A DNA stretch of 64,000 nt from Conexibacter sp. CPCC 206217 (GCF_030646165.1 NZ_JAUTDO010000006.1:186001-250000), one strand, 5' to 3'; positions 33,731 through 44,235 are shown, counted from the first letter of the stretch. The notes: generated from the sequence alone by a model not told the origin. Made by a program: numbers and translations.

Positions 33731-35323
33731 ATGAGCTGCGTGCTCGTGATCGGCGCGGGTCACAACGGTCTCGTCGCCGCGATCCAGCTGGCGGCGCACG
33801 GCCTCGACGTGACGGTGCTGGAGCACGCCCCGCATCCCGGCGGCGCCTCCTCCTCGACGGCCGCGACGCTGCCCGGCTTCGTCCACGACCACTGCGCGGC
33901 GTTCGTGCCGATGGCGGCCGCCTCGCCGGCGATCCAGGAACTGCGCCTCGATGACGACGGATTGCGGTGGATCGATCCGCCGACGATCCTCGCCCACCCC
34001 TTCGACGACGGCAGCGCGATCGCGCTGCGGCGCGACGTCGGCGCGACGTGCGAGTCGCTCGCATGCGGCGCCGGTCCGGGCGCCGCCGACGGCTGGAAGA
34101 CGGCGATGGCGCGGATGCTGCCGATCGCCACGCCGCTGGTGGAGAGCGTGCTGTCGCCGTTGCCTGCGGCCGTGCAGGGCACGCGCGTCGCGGCCGGGCT
34201 CAACCGCGAGCTGGTCGAATGGACGCGGCGGATGCTCGGCTCCGTCGAGGCGCTCGGGCTCGACCTGTTCGACGGCGACCGCCGCGCGACCGCATGGCTG
34301 GCGGGTTCCGCGCAGCACTCGGGCCTGCCGCCCTCGACGACGCTCAGCGGCGCGTTCGGCTTCCTGCTGCAGCTGCTCGCGCACAGCCACGGCTGGCCGC
34401 TGCCGCGCGGCGGGATGGGCGAGCTGACCGCTGCGCTGGTGCGCCGCGCCGAGCGCGAGGGCGTGCATGTCCGCTGCGGCGCGTCGGTCAGAAGCGTGCT
34501 GATCTCGCGTGGCCGCTCCGGCGGCGCGCTGGGCGGCGCCGTCCCGCACGGGCGCGGCCGTGTCGCCGGCGTCGAGCTGCACGACGGCGAGCAGATCGCC
34601 GCAGACGCGGTCGTCTCGACCGTCAGCGCGGGCCTGCTCGCGCGGCTGCTGCCGCCAGGCGCGCTGCCCGGGCGCCTGCACCGAAGGCTCGCGCGCTGGC
34701 GCTACGCGACCGCGCCGTTCAAGCTCGACTACGCGCTCTCGGCGCCGGTGCCGTGGACGGCGCTGGAACCGCGCGAGGCGGCGGTGGTGCACGTCGGCGG
34801 CGCGCTGGAGCAGCTGTCGGCCGCGGCGCAGGAAGCGAGCCGCGGCGAGCTGCCGTGGCGGCCCGCGCTGGTCGTCGGGCAGCAGTCGCTGCTGGACCCG
34901 ACGCGCGCGCCGGCCGGCCGGCACACGCTCTACGTCTACGGCCACGTGCCGGCGCGCTATCCCGAGTCCGACGAGCAGGTCGCGGAGCGGATCGAGGCGC
35001 AGCTGGAGCGCTTCGCCCCGGGCTTCCGCGACATCGTCCTTGCGCGCGCGACGCGCTCGCCCGCGCAATCCGAGCGCGACAACCCGAGTCTCGTCGGCGG
35101 CGATCTCGGCGGCGGCTCCTACGAGCTGGACCAGCAGCTCGTCTTCCGTCCCGACCCGCGCATGATCCGCTACCGCACGCCACTGCGCGGCCTCTACGTG
35201 GCCGGCGCCTCGACGCACCCCGGCGGCGCAGTGCACGGGATGAGCGGCCGCGGCGCCGCGCACGCGCTGCTGAAGGACCGGCGCCTGCGGCCGTGGCGGG
35301 TCGGCGGGCTGCGGCGGCAGTGA
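33731..35323 (+). CDS. FAD-dependent NAD(P)/FAD oxidoreductase (phytoene desaturase/PYROXD2-like)
   Basis: A 530-aa flavoprotein. The N-terminus VLVIGAGHNGLVAAIQLAAHGLDVTVLEHAPHPGG is the ADP-binding fold followed by the desaturase-type HPGG motif. The C-terminus LYVAGASTHPGGAVHGMSGRGAAHALL is the FAD-binding end shared by carotenoid desaturase-like and PYROXD2-like enzymes. No carotenoid genes lie nearby, so its substrate is unknown. It starts 87 nt after cysNC and may or may not be in that operon. The CDS is full length. Confidence 0.85.
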   Translation: MSCVLVIGAGHNGLVAAIQLAAHGLDVTVLEHAPHPGGASSSTAATLPGFVHDHCAAFVPMAAASPAIQELRLDDDGLRWIDPPTILAHPFDDGSAIALRRDVGATCESLACGAGPGAADGWKTAMARMLPIATPLVESVLSPLPAAVQGTRVAAGLNRELVEWTRRMLGSVEALGLDLFDGDRRATAWLAGSAQHSGLPPSTTLSGAFGFLLQLLAHSHGWPLPRGGMGELTAALVRRAEREGVHVRCGASVRSVLISRGRSGGALGGAVPHGRGRVAGVELHDGEQIAADAVVSTVSAGLLARLLPPGALPGRLHRRLARWRYATAPFKLDYALSAPVPWTALEPREAAVVHVGGALEQLSAAAQEASRGELPWRPALVVGQQSLLDPTRAPAGRHTLYVYGHVPARYPESDEQVAERIEAQLERFAPGFRDIVLARATRSPAQSERDNPSLVGGDLGGGSYELDQQLVFRPDPRMIRYRTPLRGLYVAGASTHPGGAVHGMSGRGAAHALLKDRRLRPWRVGGLRRQ

Positions 35324-35413
35324 AGCCGCTGCCGGCGCGCTGCAATCGAGTGAACGGTCGCATCGGCGCCTGCGCAGCGGAGGCGTCTTCCCGCGTCGCT
35401 AGTCTGCCGCGCT

Positions 35414-36517
35414 GTGAGAGCGACCGAGGTAGCGCGCAACGTCTTCACCGCTGCCCTGGTCGCGGGGCTGATCTACGTCGGCTATCTGCTGCGCGACATC
35501 GTGCTGCTGGCGATCCTGGCGGGCTTCGTCGCGGTCGCGTTGAGCGGGCCGGTCGGGCTGCTGGAGCGGCGGCTGAGAGTGCCGCGCGCACTCGCGATCC
35601 TGCTCGTCTACCTCGGGCTGGCCGGCATCCTGATCGGGCTCGGGCTGCTGATCGTGCCGCCGTTCGTGACCGAGTTCGACCACTTCCTCAGACAGCTGCC
35701 GAGATACGTGCGCCAGCTCGAGGACTCAGCGCTGATCGCCAGATGGGACAAGCAGTACGACCTCGTCGACAAGCTCGAACAGCAGGTCAACCAGCTGCCG
35801 TCGCTGCTGGGCGGCGCGCTCGGCGAGCTGGAGGCGGTCACCGTCGGCGTGCTGGAGCGGGTCGTCGAGCTGATCGCGGTGCTGGCGATCGCGTTCCTGC
35901 TGCTGCTCGACGCGCCGCGGCTGCTGGACTTCGTCTTCGGCCAGGCGCTGCCGGAGGACCGGCGCGAGCAGGCGCGCCGGCTGACGCAGCAGTCGGCGGC
36001 GGCGGTCGGCGGCTACGTCGGCGGCGTCTTCGCGGTCGCGCTGCTGGCGGGGTTGGTCTCGTTCGTCGCGATGACGATCCTGGGAATCCCGTTCGCGGTC
36101 CCGCTGGCGGCGCAGATGGCGCTGTTCGCGATCATCCCGCTCGTCGGCTCGACCGTCGGCGCGGCCGTGATCGCGTTCGTCGCCGCCTTCGCCGGCCTGG
36201 AGACGGTCCTCATATGGATCGTCTTCTGGATCGTCTACCAGCAGTTGGAGACGCACGTGATCGGCCCGTTCGTCTACCGCAAGGCGGTCGACATGCGCCC
36301 CGTCTTCGTGATCCTCGCCGTGCTCGCCGGCGCGTCGCTGCTGGGCGTGCTCGGCGCGCTGCTGGCGATCCCCGCCGCCGCAACGATCCAGATCGCGGTG
36401 CGGGAGTGGTGGCGGATCCGGCAGCTGCCGAAGGGCGAGCTGCCGCCGGAGCTGGAGCCCGGTGGTGGCAACGACGACGCGCCGCCGGGTCCGGCCGCAG
36501 CACCCGAGCCGGCCTGA
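35414..36517 (+). CDS. AI-2E family transporter
   Basis: A 367-aa polytopic membrane protein with about eight helices: two at the N-terminus (~12-50), one at ~60-82, a long extracytoplasmic stretch (~85-150) and a C-terminal bundle from ~155. Typical features are SAAAVGGYVGGVFAVALLAG, IPLVGSTVGAAVIAFVA and QQLETHVIGPFVYRKAVDMRPVFVI. The family includes TqsA (autoinducer-2 export) and Na+/H+ antiporter members, so the substrate is not certain. The GTG start fits the first helix. The C-terminal 25 residues are Pro/Gly-rich and disordered. It stands alone. Confidence 0.88.
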   Translation: MRATEVARNVFTAALVAGLIYVGYLLRDIVLLAILAGFVAVALSGPVGLLERRLRVPRALAILLVYLGLAGILIGLGLLIVPPFVTEFDHFLRQLPRYVRQLEDSALIARWDKQYDLVDKLEQQVNQLPSLLGGALGELEAVTVGVLERVVELIAVLAIAFLLLLDAPRLLDFVFGQALPEDRREQARRLTQQSAAAVGGYVGGVFAVALLAGLVSFVAMTILGIPFAVPLAAQMALFAIIPLVGSTVGAAVIAFVAAFAGLETVLIWIVFWIVYQQLETHVIGPFVYRKAVDMRPVFVILAVLAGASLLGVLGALLAIPAAATIQIAVREWWRIRQLPKGELPPELEPGGGNDDAPPGPAAAPEPA

Positions 36518-36544
36518 CGTGCGGGCGGCGGCGCGCACCCTGCC

Positions 36545-37705
36545 TCAGCGCACCCCCAGCAGCACCTCGACCAGCAGCTGGTCGAGCCGCTCGTTCGCGT
36601 AGCCGCGGGTGGCGAGCGTGTCGAGCTCGTCGGCGGCTCGCTCGAGCGTGTCGGGCGAATCGCCGCTGGCGACGGTCGGCTGCGCCAGCTCGTCCGCCCC
36701 GGCGGCGGCGAGCGCCTCGCGCACCTCGGGGAGGGCGTCGAAGGTGCGTGCGCGCTCGGCGAGCAGCAGGTACGTGCGCATGCAGCCGCGGACGAAGTCC
36801 CAGACGCCGTCGGCGTCCTCGTTGCGGTACGGGTGCGCATCGAAGTGCAGCGGGCCGTCGTAGCCGGCGCGCTCCAGCAGCCGCACGAGCAGGAACGCCT
36901 CCTTCAGGTCCTCGGCGCCGAAGCGGTAGTCCTGGTCGAAGCGGCCGATCCGCTGCGCGTTGAGGTCGATGTGGAACAGCTTTCCAGCCCACAGCGCCTG
37001 GCCGACCGCGTGGTGGAAGGAGAGGCCGGCCATCGTCTCGTGCGCGACCTCGGGGTTGACGCCGACCATCTCCGGGCGCTGCAGCGTCGAGATGAAGTGC
37101 AGGGCATGGCCGACCGTCGGGAGGAAGATGTCGCCGCGCGGCTCGTTCGGCTTCGGCTCCAGCGCGAATCTGAGGCCGTAGCCCTGCGTGACCGAATAGT
37201 CCGCGAGCGTGTCGATCGCCTCGCGGTAGCGCTCCAGCGCGTCGCGCGGATCCTTCGCGACGCCCGCCTCGACGCCCTCGCGCCCGCCCCAGAAGACGTA
37301 GACCTTCGCGCCCAGCCGCGCGCCCAGGTCGATCGAGCGCATCGCCTTGCCGATCGCCGCGCGCCGCACCCCGCGGTCGTTCGACGTGAACGCCCCGTCC
37401 TTGAAGGCGGGGTGGCCGAACAGGTTCGTCGTCGCCATCCCGACGTGCAGCCCGGTCTCGCGCAGCGCCGTCGCGAAGCGTGCGGTGATGCGCTCCGCCT
37501 CCGCCGCCGGCGTCCCGTGCGGGATCAGGTCGTCGTCGTGGAGGCTGACGCCCGCGGCGCCCAGCTCGGCCAGCCGCCGCACCGAGTCGGCGGGATCGAC
37601 GGCCGCGCGCGTCGGCAGGCCGAACGGATCCCGTCCGGGGTTGCCGATCGTCCAGAGGCCGAACGTGAAGCGATCCTCGGGACGCGGCTGGAGATCGTGG
37701 CTCAT
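36545..37705 (-). CDS. xylA: Xylose isomerase
   Basis: A 386-aa enzyme, the length of class I actinobacterial glucose/xylose isomerases. It interconverts xylose with xylulose and glucose with fructose. Signatures are [17 protein letters not shown], the active-site His in [42 protein letters not shown] (catalytic Glu and Lys region), [41 protein letters not shown] and [12 protein letters not shown], which carry the metal ligands. The start at 37705 gives the family length; a longer in-frame extension has no support. No xylulokinase or sugar transporter is adjacent. Confidence 0.95.
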   Translation of the reverse strand: MSHDLQPRPEDRFTFGLWTIGNPGRDPFGLPTRAAVDPADSVRRLAELGAAGVSLHDDDLIPHGTPAAEAERITARFATALRETGLHVGMATTNLFGHPAFKDGAFTSNDRGVRRAAIGKAMRSIDLGARLGAKVYVFWGGREGVEAGVAKDPRDALERYREAIDTLADYSVTQGYGLRFALEPKPNEPRGDIFLPTVGHALHFISTLQRPEMVGVNPEVAHETMAGLSFHHAVGQALWAGKLFHIDLNAQRIGRFDQDYRFGAEDLKEAFLLVRLLERAGYDGPLHFDAHPYRNEDADGVWDFVRGCMRTYLLLAERARTFDALPEVREALAAAGADELAQPTVASGDSPDTLERAADELDTLATRGYANERLDQLLVEVLLGVR

Positions 37706-37901
37706 CGCACAAGATCTAGCACGCGCAGCGCTGCAGCTCGGCGCCTCGCGCTCGCACTCGCGTCGCCCGCCCGTTCGGGTCTCCACACCTGGCACGAAGC
37801 CGCTCGCTTCAGTTGGCCGCCTTGACGTCGATCCACAGGGCGTAGCTCGTCGTGCGCCGGCGCTCTCGAGCCGGTCAGGCCCCGTCTCCAGGAGGTACAC
37901 G

Positions 37902-39989
37902 TTGAAGGCGACCGTCCGGACCAAGCTGCTGAGCGGCTTCGGCGTCGTGATCGCACTGATGGTCGTCGTCGGGGCGATCGCGATCCTCAAGCTCGAATCG
38001 ATCGACGACATCACCGACGACCTGGGGGACAACGCGGTCCCGGCACTGCAGAACTACGCGTTGCTCAACAACAACACGCAGGGGTACCGCAAGGATCAGC
38101 TGCGCTACGCGACCGCGCTCGACGAGGCCGACAGAGCGGAGATGGCCGCCAACGTCGAGGCCGACCTCAGAAGCATGGAGACCGGGCTGAGCCGCGGCAT
38201 CGCGCTCGCGACCTCCGCGACCGGCGTCGCGAACATGAGCAGGCTCGTCGACGCCTGGAGAGCCTATGTCGAGGCGACCGCGAACTACAGATCGCTCGCC
38301 GACGGCGGCGACCAGCGCGCGGCGATCGAGCTGATGGCCGCCGGCCCCGGCAAGGACGCGTTCGACGCCGTCAGAGTCGCGCTCGACGAGGCGACCGCCT
38401 TCCGCGGCAGCTCCTCGACCGCGCTCGCGAAGGACGCCGACGACACGGTCTCGCGCACGCGCGCGGAGATCCTCGTGCTGCTGGCGGTCGCCGCAGCGCT
38501 CGCGCTCGCGGTCGCGCTGCTGCTGTCGCGCGCGATCGTCAACGGCGTGCGGCAGATGCGCACCGCTGCGCGCGGGATCGCGCTCGGCGACGTGCAGCAG
38601 AAGATCGAGATCCGCTCGCGCGACGAGATCGGCGAGACCGGCGACGCGTTCAGGGAGATGGTCGCCTATCTCGACGAGACGGCGAGCGCGGCGCGCCGGA
38701 TCGCCGCCGGCGACCTCGCCGTGGACGTGCGGCCGAAGTCCGACCGCGACGCGCTCGGCAACGCCTTCCTGGAGATGAGCACGCAGCTGCGCGCGGCGCT
38801 GGGCGACAGATCGTCGCTGGACGCGCTCGTGCAGAGGATGGAGCAGCTCTCCAACGACGACCTCGCCGCGCTGCAGCGCGCGCTGGCCGCCGTCGCCGCC
38901 GGCGACCTGACGGTCGACGCGCCCAGCACGACGCGGCGGCTGGAGGTCGAGCACGGCCTGGAGCCCGGCCGCCTGGCGGAGATCTTCAACGCGATGCTCG
39001 CGCAGTTGCAGGCGTCGGTCGAGGGCTACAACGGCATGCGCGCGAAGGTCGCGAGGATGCTGCGCGAGATCGCGGGCGAGTCGGAGGCGGTCGCGGCCGC
39101 CTCGCAGCAGATGGCGTCCACGTCGGAGCAGTCGGGCCGCGCGACCGGCGAGATCGCCAACGCCGTCGCCGAGCTGGCGGCGGGCGCCGAGCGTCAGGCG
39201 CGCTCCGTCGGCGAGGCGCGCGAGCTGACCGACGAGGTCGCGAACGTGACCGGGCGATCGCGCGACGACGCGCGCCAGACGGTCGACGCCGCCGCCCGCG
39301 CGCGCACGGTCGCCGAGCAGGGCGCCGCCGCGATCGGCGAGGCGACCGCCGCGATGCAGGAGGTGCAGGCCTCCTCGACCGCGGTCACGTCGACGATCCG
39401 CACGTTGGGCGAGAAGTCGGATCAGATCGGTGGGATCGTCGACACGATCACGGGGATCGCGCAGCAGACGAATCTGCTGGCGTTGAACGCGGCGATCGAG
39501 GCGGCGCGCGCGGGCGAGCAGGGGCGCGGCTTCGCGGTCGTGGCGGAGGAGGTGCGCAAGCTGGCCGAGGAGTCGGCGCTGGCAGCCGGCTCGATCGCCG
39601 AGCTGATCGCCGAGATCCAGCGCGAGACCGGCCACGCGGTCGAGGTCGTCGAGAGCGGCGCCCAGCGCACGACCGACGGCGTCGCGACCGTCGAGCAGGC
39701 GCGCGCGTCGTTCGTCGCGATCGGCGACAGCGTCGAGGACATGACGCGCCGCGTCAGCCTGATCGCCGAGGCGGTCGGCGAGATCTCCGACAGCGCCGCC
39801 CGCGTGCGCGCGAACGTGCTCGACGTCGCGGCCGTCGCGGAGGAGTCCTCCGCCTCGACCGAGCAGGTCTCCGCCTCGACGCAGCAGACGAGCGCCTCGA
39901 CGCAGGAGATCGCGGCGTCCGCCCAGGAGCTGGCGCGCACAGCGGAGCAGCTGGAGGCGCTGGTGGCGCAGTTCACGCTGGTGCGCTGA
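37902..39989 (+). CDS. Methyl-accepting chemotaxis protein
   Basis: A 695-aa chemoreceptor starting at TTG, supported by AGGAGGT six nt upstream. TM1 (~10-32), a four-helix-bundle-type extracellular sensor (~33-185), TM2 (~190-213), HAMP (~215-265), a second HAMP-like segment (~290-350) and the signalling hairpin (~365-695) follow in order. The tip reads [50 protein letters not shown] in the family alignment, of which [20 protein letters not shown] is the core. It relays a stimulus to CheA; no che or flagellar genes are in the window. The ligand is unknown. Confidence 0.93.
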   Translation: MKATVRTKLLSGFGVVIALMVVVGAIAILKLESIDDITDDLGDNAVPALQNYALLNNNTQGYRKDQLRYATALDEADRAEMAANVEADLRSMETGLSRGIALATSATGVANMSRLVDAWRAYVEATANYRSLADGGDQRAAIELMAAGPGKDAFDAVRVALDEATAFRGSSSTALAKDADDTVSRTRAEILVLLAVAAALALAVALLLSRAIVNGVRQMRTAARGIALGDVQQKIEIRSRDEIGETGDAFREMVAYLDETASAARRIAAGDLAVDVRPKSDRDALGNAFLEMSTQLRAALGDRSSLDALVQRMEQLSNDDLAALQRALAAVAAGDLTVDAPSTTRRLEVEHGLEPGRLAEIFNAMLAQLQASVEGYNGMRAKVARMLREIAGESEAVAAASQQMASTSEQSGRATGEIANAVAELAAGAERQARSVGEARELTDEVANVTGRSRDDARQTVDAAARARTVAEQGAAAIGEATAAMQEVQASSTAVTSTIRTLGEKSDQIGGIVDTITGIAQQTNLLALNAAIEAARAGEQGRGFAVVAEEVRKLAEESALAAGSIAELIAEIQRETGHAVEVVESGAQRTTDGVATVEQARASFVAIGDSVEDMTRRVSLIAEAVGEISDSAARVRANVLDVAAVAEESSASTEQVSASTQQTSASTQEIAASAQELARTAEQLEALVAQFTLVR

Positions 39990-39993
39990 GCGC

Positions 39994-41898
39994 TCACACG
40001 ACCGGTTGGCGCGCCGCCGCGTCGCGCTCCGCCTGCGCCGCGACGGCGCGCTCGACCGCGTCGACGTCGCGCACGGCGCCGGTGTCGGCGGAGGTCGCCA
40101 TCGCGGCGTAGGCGCGCAGGGCGGGGGTGATTCTGCGGGGGCGGGGGGCGGCGGGGGCGTAGCCGCCGCCGGCCTCCAGCGCGCTGCGGCGCGAGGCCAG
40201 CTCGTCGTCGTCGACCTCGAGCGTGATCGAGCGGGCGGGGATGTCGATCGCGATCGTGTCGCCGTTCTCGACCAGTGCGATCGCGCCGCCGGAGGCCGCC
40301 TCGGGCGAGACGTGGCCGATCGAAAGGCCCGAGGTGCCGCCGGAGAAGCGGCCGTCGGTGATCAGCGCGCAGGCCTTGCCGAGGCCGCGGCCCTTCAGGT
40401 AGGAGGTCGGGTACAGCATCTCCTGCATGCCCGGCCCGCCGCGCGGTCCCTCGTAGCGGATCACGACCACGTCGCCCGCTCTGACGCCGCCGCCGAGGAT
40501 CGTCTCGACCGCGTCCTCCTGCGACTCGACGACGACCGCCGGCCCGCTGAATCTGAGGATCGACTCGTCGACGCCGGCCGTCTTCACGACGCAGCCGCGC
40601 TCGGCGACGTTGCCGTAGAGGATCGCCAGGCCGCCGTCGACCGAGTAGGCGTGCGCGACGTCGTGGATGCAGCCGTCGGCCGCGTCGACGTCGAGCGACT
40701 CCCACCGCTCCGACTGCGAGAAGGCGGTCGCGGAGCGTCTGCAGCCGGGCGCGGCGTGAAACAGCTCGATCGCCTTCTCCGACGGCTTCGGTCCGCGCAC
40801 GTCCCACGCGCCGAGCCACTCGTCGACGGTGCGCGCGTGCACGGTCGTGACGCTGTCGTCGAAGAGGCCGCCGCGGCGCAGCTCGCCGAGGATCGCGGGG
40901 ATCCCGCCGGCGCGGTGGACGTCCTCCATCAGGTACGTGCCGTTCGGCGCGACCTTGCAGAGGCACGGCACGCGACGCGACAGCTCGTCGATGTCCTGCA
41001 TCGTGAAGTCGAGCTCGGCCTCCTGCGCGGCGGCGAGCAGATGCAGGATCGTGTTGGTCGAGCCGCCCATCGCGATGTCGAGCGTCATCGCGTTGCCGAA
41101 CGCGGCGCGCGTGGCGACGGATCTGGGGAGGACCGACGCGTCGTCCTCCTCGTAGTAGCGGCGCGTGATCTCGACGACCGCGCGGCCGGCGTCCTCGTAC
41201 AGCTCCTTGCGCGCGGTGTGGGTCGCGAGCGTCGAGCCGTTGCCGGGCAGCGCGAGGCCGAGCGCCTCCGTCAGGCAGTTCATCGAGTTGGCGGTGAACA
41301 TCCCCGAGCAGGAGCCGCAGGTCGGGCAGGCGGCCTCCTCGATCAGCGCGATGTCGGCGTCGCTGACCTCGTCGGCGACGGCGTCGGCGATCGCGCTGAC
41401 GAGGTTGACGCGCTTGCGCACGGTGCCGTCCTGGAGCACCGCGGTGCCGCCCTCCATCGGGCCGCCGGAGACGAACACGGTCGGGATGTTCAGCCGCAGC
41501 GCGGCATTCAGCATCCCGGGCGTGATCTTGTCGCAGTTGGAGATGCAGATCAGCGCGTCGGCGCAGTGCGCGTTGACCATGTACTCGACGCTGTCGCTGA
41601 TCAGGTCGCGCGACGGCAGCGAGTAGAGCATCCCGTCGTGGCCCATCGCGATCCCGTCGTCGACCGCGATCGTGTTGAACTCGCGCGGGACGCCGCCGGC
41701 GGCGCTGATCGCGTCCGCGACGACCTGGCCGACGGGCTGCAGGTGCGTGTGCCCCGGGACGAACTGCGTGTAGGAGTTCGCGACCGCGACGATCGGCTTG
41801 CCGAAGTCCTCCCGTGCGACGCCGGCGGCGCGCAGCAGCGCGCGGGCGCCGGCCATGTTGCGGCCGTGGGTGACGGTGCGGGAGTTCAACGGTGGCAT
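39994..41898 (-). CDS. ilvD: Dihydroxy-acid dehydratase
   Basis: A 634-aa Fe-S enzyme that dehydrates 2,3-dihydroxy-isovalerate and its methylvalerate analogue in valine and isoleucine synthesis. Cys ligands of the cluster are seen in [12 protein letters not shown] and [56 protein letters not shown] and the C-terminal domain complete the family pattern. It is the long form (over 600 residues). Only 4 nt separate its stop from the convergent chemoreceptor gene. It is divergent from the TetR gene at 41948 with 49 nt between. No other ilv gene is adjacent. Confidence 0.95.
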   Translation of the reverse strand: MPPLNSRTVTHGRNMAGARALLRAAGVAREDFGKPIVAVANSYTQFVPGHTHLQPVGQVVADAISAAGGVPREFNTIAVDDGIAMGHDGMLYSLPSRDLISDSVEYMVNAHCADALICISNCDKITPGMLNAALRLNIPTVFVSGGPMEGGTAVLQDGTVRKRVNLVSAIADAVADEVSDADIALIEEAACPTCGSCSGMFTANSMNCLTEALGLALPGNGSTLATHTARKELYEDAGRAVVEITRRYYEEDDASVLPRSVATRAAFGNAMTLDIAMGGSTNTILHLLAAAQEAELDFTMQDIDELSRRVPCLCKVAPNGTYLMEDVHRAGGIPAILGELRRGGLFDDSVTTVHARTVDEWLGAWDVRGPKPSEKAIELFHAAPGCRRSATAFSQSERWESLDVDAADGCIHDVAHAYSVDGGLAILYGNVAERGCVVKTAGVDESILRFSGPAVVVESQEDAVETILGGGVRAGDVVVIRYEGPRGGPGMQEMLYPTSYLKGRGLGKACALITDGRFSGGTSGLSIGHVSPEAASGGAIALVENGDTIAIDIPARSITLEVDDDELASRRSALEAGGGYAPAAPRPRRITPALRAYAAMATSADTGAVRDVDAVERAVAAQAERDAAARQPVV

Positions 41899-41942
41899 CT
41901 CGGGTCTCCTCGTGGGCGGGGCGGGAGGGAATCAGTAGACTA

Positions 41943-41960
41943 GCGGAATGGCCGTTCCGC
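41943..41960. promoter_or_regulatory. Palindrome spanning the tetR start codon
   Basis: GCGGAATGGCCGTTCCGC is symmetrical at all but one base pair and contains the ATG at 41948. A regulator bound here would block both transcription and initiation. With the TAGACT-like -10 just upstream, the mRNA would be leaderless. Confidence 0.65.
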
Positions 41961-42517
41961 CGCCATGGGCATCGCTCACCGCCGCACAGAAGCGGACTCG
42001 CACGCTCGACGTCGCCGACGAGCTGTTCGCGCGCCAGGGGATCGACGTGCCGATGCCGGTATTGGCGCGCGCGATCGGCGCCGGGGTGGGGAGCATCTAC
42101 CGCCAGGTCGGCACCAAGGACGACGTGATCGCGGCACTCGTGATCGCCCGCGCGACCACGCTGCGCGCGCGCTTCCTGGCGACGCTCGACGATCCGGATC
42201 CGTGGGACGCGCTGCGCCAGGCGACGCACGAGACCGTCGACGACTGCATCGCCGACGCGCTCTCGCAGACCGCCTGGGACGAGGCCGCCTTCGCGCACGA
42301 GTCGGTCCGCTCCGCCCGCGCCGGCGCGACCGACGCGCTCGCCCAGATGGTCGACCGCGTCCGCGCGACCGGCGTCCTCGGCGACGACGCCAGCCACGAG
42401 GACCTGCGCCTCCTCTTCTGCTCCCTGCGCGAACTCGCCGGCATCGGCCCCGAGGGCGCGCACCGGCTCGCGGAGCTGGTGCTGCGCGGGATGCGCGGCG
42501 TCGCCCCCACGTCCTGA
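41948..42517 (+). CDS. TetR/AcrR family transcriptional regulator
   Basis: A 189-aa repressor. The HTH (~14-62) includes VADELFARQGIDVPMPVLARAIGAGVGSIYRQVGTKDDV. The C-terminal domain is SbtR-like (LRLLFCSLRELAGIGPEGAHRLAELVLRGMRG). The start codon lies inside an 18-bp palindrome, so it is probably autoregulated. It is divergent from ilvD and could control it, but the palindrome is over its own start rather than at ilvD. The gene ends just before the second copy of the long repeated hairpin. Confidence 0.9.
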   Translation: MAVPPPWASLTAAQKRTRTLDVADELFARQGIDVPMPVLARAIGAGVGSIYRQVGTKDDVIAALVIARATTLRARFLATLDDPDPWDALRQATHETVDDCIADALSQTAWDEAAFAHESVRSARAGATDALAQMVDRVRATGVLGDDASHEDLRLLFCSLRELAGIGPEGAHRLAELVLRGMRGVAPTS

Positions 42518-42524
42518 CGCAGGG

Positions 42525-42573
42525 GAGGAGCGGTCGATTGCTGGTCTCCCAGACCAGTGAACGACCGCTCCTC
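42525..42573. terminator. Long hairpin, copy 2 of the repeated convergent-gene terminator
   Basis: A 22-bp stem with 3 mismatches and a 5-nt loop. The left arm differs from the 27115 copy at one base and the right arm at two. It sits between the convergent TetR and aldo/keto reductase genes. Confidence 0.78.
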
Positions 42574-42587
42574 GAAGCACAGCCCGG

Positions 42588-43556
42588 TCAGTAGCGCGCG
42601 CCGACGACCGCCGGAAGCGCGTCCAACTGCGCCAGATCCTCGGTGCTGAGCGTCAGGAGCGCCGAGCCGGCGTTCTCCTCGACCCGCTCGGGGCGGCGGG
42701 TGCCGGGGATCGGGACGACACCGTCGTCCTGGGCCAGCGTCCATGCCAATGCGACCTGGGCCGGGGTCGCGCCGAGCCGCTGCGCGACCGCGCGGACGCG
42801 CTCGACGATCGGGGCGTTGGCCGCAAGCGCCTCCGGGGTGAAGCGCGGGTTGCTGGTGCGCCAGTCGCCGGCGGCGAGCGTCGCGTCCGGGGCGATCGTG
42901 CCGGTCAGGTAGCCACGGCCGAGCGGGGCGAACGGGATGAACGCGACGCCGTTGGCCGCGCACCACGGCAAGACCTCGGCGAGCGCGCCGCGCTCCCACA
43001 GCGACAGCTCCGACTGGACCGACGCGACCGGGTGGATCGCGTGCGCGCGCTCCAGCTCCTCGACGCCGACCTCGGAGAGGCCGATCTCGCGCGCCTTGCC
43101 GGACTGCACGGTCTCCGCCATCGCGCCCCACGTCTCCTCCAGCGGGACCTCCGGATCGACGCGGTGCAGCTGGTAGAGGTCGACGTGGTCGACGCCGAGC
43201 CGCTCCAGCGAGCCGTCGATCCCCTCGCGCACGTGCGCGACCGAGCCGTCGCGCGTGAACGTCCGTCTGTCCGCGGGGCCGTGCGGGACCAGGCCGACCT
43301 TCGTCGCGACGACCGCGGCCTCACGGTGACCGACGAGCGCGCGGCCGAGCAGGCGCTCGTTGGAGAAGGCTCCGTACGCGTCGGCGGTGTCGATCAGCGT
43401 GACGCCCAGCTCGAGCGCGCGGTGGATCGCCTCGATCGAGCGCTCGTCGTCGACGTCGGTCTCGTACGCGCCCGCCATCGTCATGCAGCCGAGGCCGATC
43501 GCGCCGACCTGCAGTGAGCCGATCGCGCGGCTCGGGATCTTTCCATCTCTGACCAT
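42588..43556 (-). CDS. Aldo/keto reductase
   Basis: A 322-aa NADPH-dependent (beta/alpha)8 reductase. The catalytic tetrad is visible as Asp and Tyr in LIDTADAYG (~54-62), Lys in VVATKVGL (~87) and His in LYQLHRVD (~128). IPGTRRPERVEEN near the C-terminus binds the cofactor phosphate. The start MVRDGKIPSR gives the usual length. The substrate is unknown. It is divergent from the half-rhodanese gene across a 162-nt region with a nested palindrome at 43594-43637. Confidence 0.9.
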   Translation of the reverse strand: MVRDGKIPSRAIGSLQVGAIGLGCMTMAGAYETDVDDERSIEAIHRALELGVTLIDTADAYGAFSNERLLGRALVGHREAAVVATKVGLVPHGPADRRTFTRDGSVAHVREGIDGSLERLGVDHVDLYQLHRVDPEVPLEETWGAMAETVQSGKAREIGLSEVGVEELERAHAIHPVASVQSELSLWERGALAEVLPWCAANGVAFIPFAPLGRGYLTGTIAPDATLAAGDWRTSNPRFTPEALAANAPIVERVRAVAQRLGATPAQVALAWTLAQDDGVVPIPGTRRPERVEENAGSALLTLSTEDLAQLDALPAVVGARY

Positions 43557-43593
43557 GCGATCGATCGTACTCGTGAGTTCGATCGACCTCGAT

Positions 43594-43637
43594 CTGTCGC
43601 GATGTCCGAAAACCGGACATCGGCTGTCCAGCGACAG
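43594..43637. promoter_or_regulatory. Nested inverted repeats between aldo/keto reductase and rhodanese genes
   Basis: CGATGTCCG-aaaac-CGGACATCG (43600-43622, perfect 9-bp arms) is framed by CTGTCGC (43594) and GCGACAG (43631). The layout suits a dimeric regulator controlling the divergent pair. No regulator gene is next to it. Confidence 0.6.
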
Positions 43638-43718
43638 GCATAGGCGCGGCCTGCGCGCTGCGAGAGGCTCCATTTCCGAGAGGGCTCGTCTGCCGCAGGA
43701 CTCGTAGGAGGTGGCGCC

Positions 43719-44231
43719 GTGGGTAACGATGCTGACGTGCTGATCGACATGCAGTGGGTCGAGCAGCACCTGGAGGATCCGACTGTTCGCGTCGTCGAGG
43801 TCGACGAGGACGTCGGGCTCTACTCGCGCGGGCACATCCCCGGCGCGATCGGGCTCGACTGGCGCCGCGACCTGCAGGCGCGCGCGAGCTGCGACTTCCT
43901 CGGCCCCGAGCGCTTCGGCGAGCTGCTGGGCGCGCACGGGATCTCCAACGAGCATCGCATCGTCCTGTATGGCGACCGCGACAACTGGTTCGCCGCCACG
44001 ACCTTCTGGTACCTCAAGTACTACGGCCACGACGACGTCTGGTTGCTGGAGCACGACCGCGACGGCTGGATCGCCGCCGGCAAGCCGCTCTCCGCCGAGC
44101 CGCCCGCCTACGACCCCCAGCGCTTCACCGCCCGCCCCGGCGACGCCGACTTCAGCGCCGCCTACGACGACGGCTCCCACAGCGGCTGGGGCAGCTTCGG
44201 CGACGCGGTCCTGGATCCGGCGGAGGTCTGA
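43719..44231 (+). CDS. Rhodanese-like protein, N-terminal half of a sulfurtransferase only
   Basis: A 170-aa protein that matches the first, non-catalytic domain of two-domain thiosulfate/mercaptopyruvate sulfurtransferases: VRVVEVDEDVGLYSRGHIPGAIGLDWRRDLQ and RIVLYGDRDNWFAATTFWYLKYYGH. The active-site Cys loop belongs to the second domain, which is missing; the protein ends DGSHSGWGSFGDAVLDPAEV, and no second domain is encoded in any frame downstream. The GTG start follows AGGAGGTG. It may be a natural single-domain relative or a truncated gene. Convergent with the response regulator, 4 nt apart. Confidence 0.8.
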   Translation: MGNDADVLIDMQWVEQHLEDPTVRVVEVDEDVGLYSRGHIPGAIGLDWRRDLQARASCDFLGPERFGELLGAHGISNEHRIVLYGDRDNWFAATTFWYLKYYGHDDVWLLEHDRDGWIAAGKPLSAEPPAYDPQRFTARPGDADFSAAYDDGSHSGWGSFGDAVLDPAEV

Positions 44232-44235
44232 GCCC

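Noticed and set aside
37706..38032. Longer N-terminus for xylose isomerase.
   Set aside because: The family begins at about the Met at 37705, and the extra stretch overlaps the 5' region of the divergent chemoreceptor gene.
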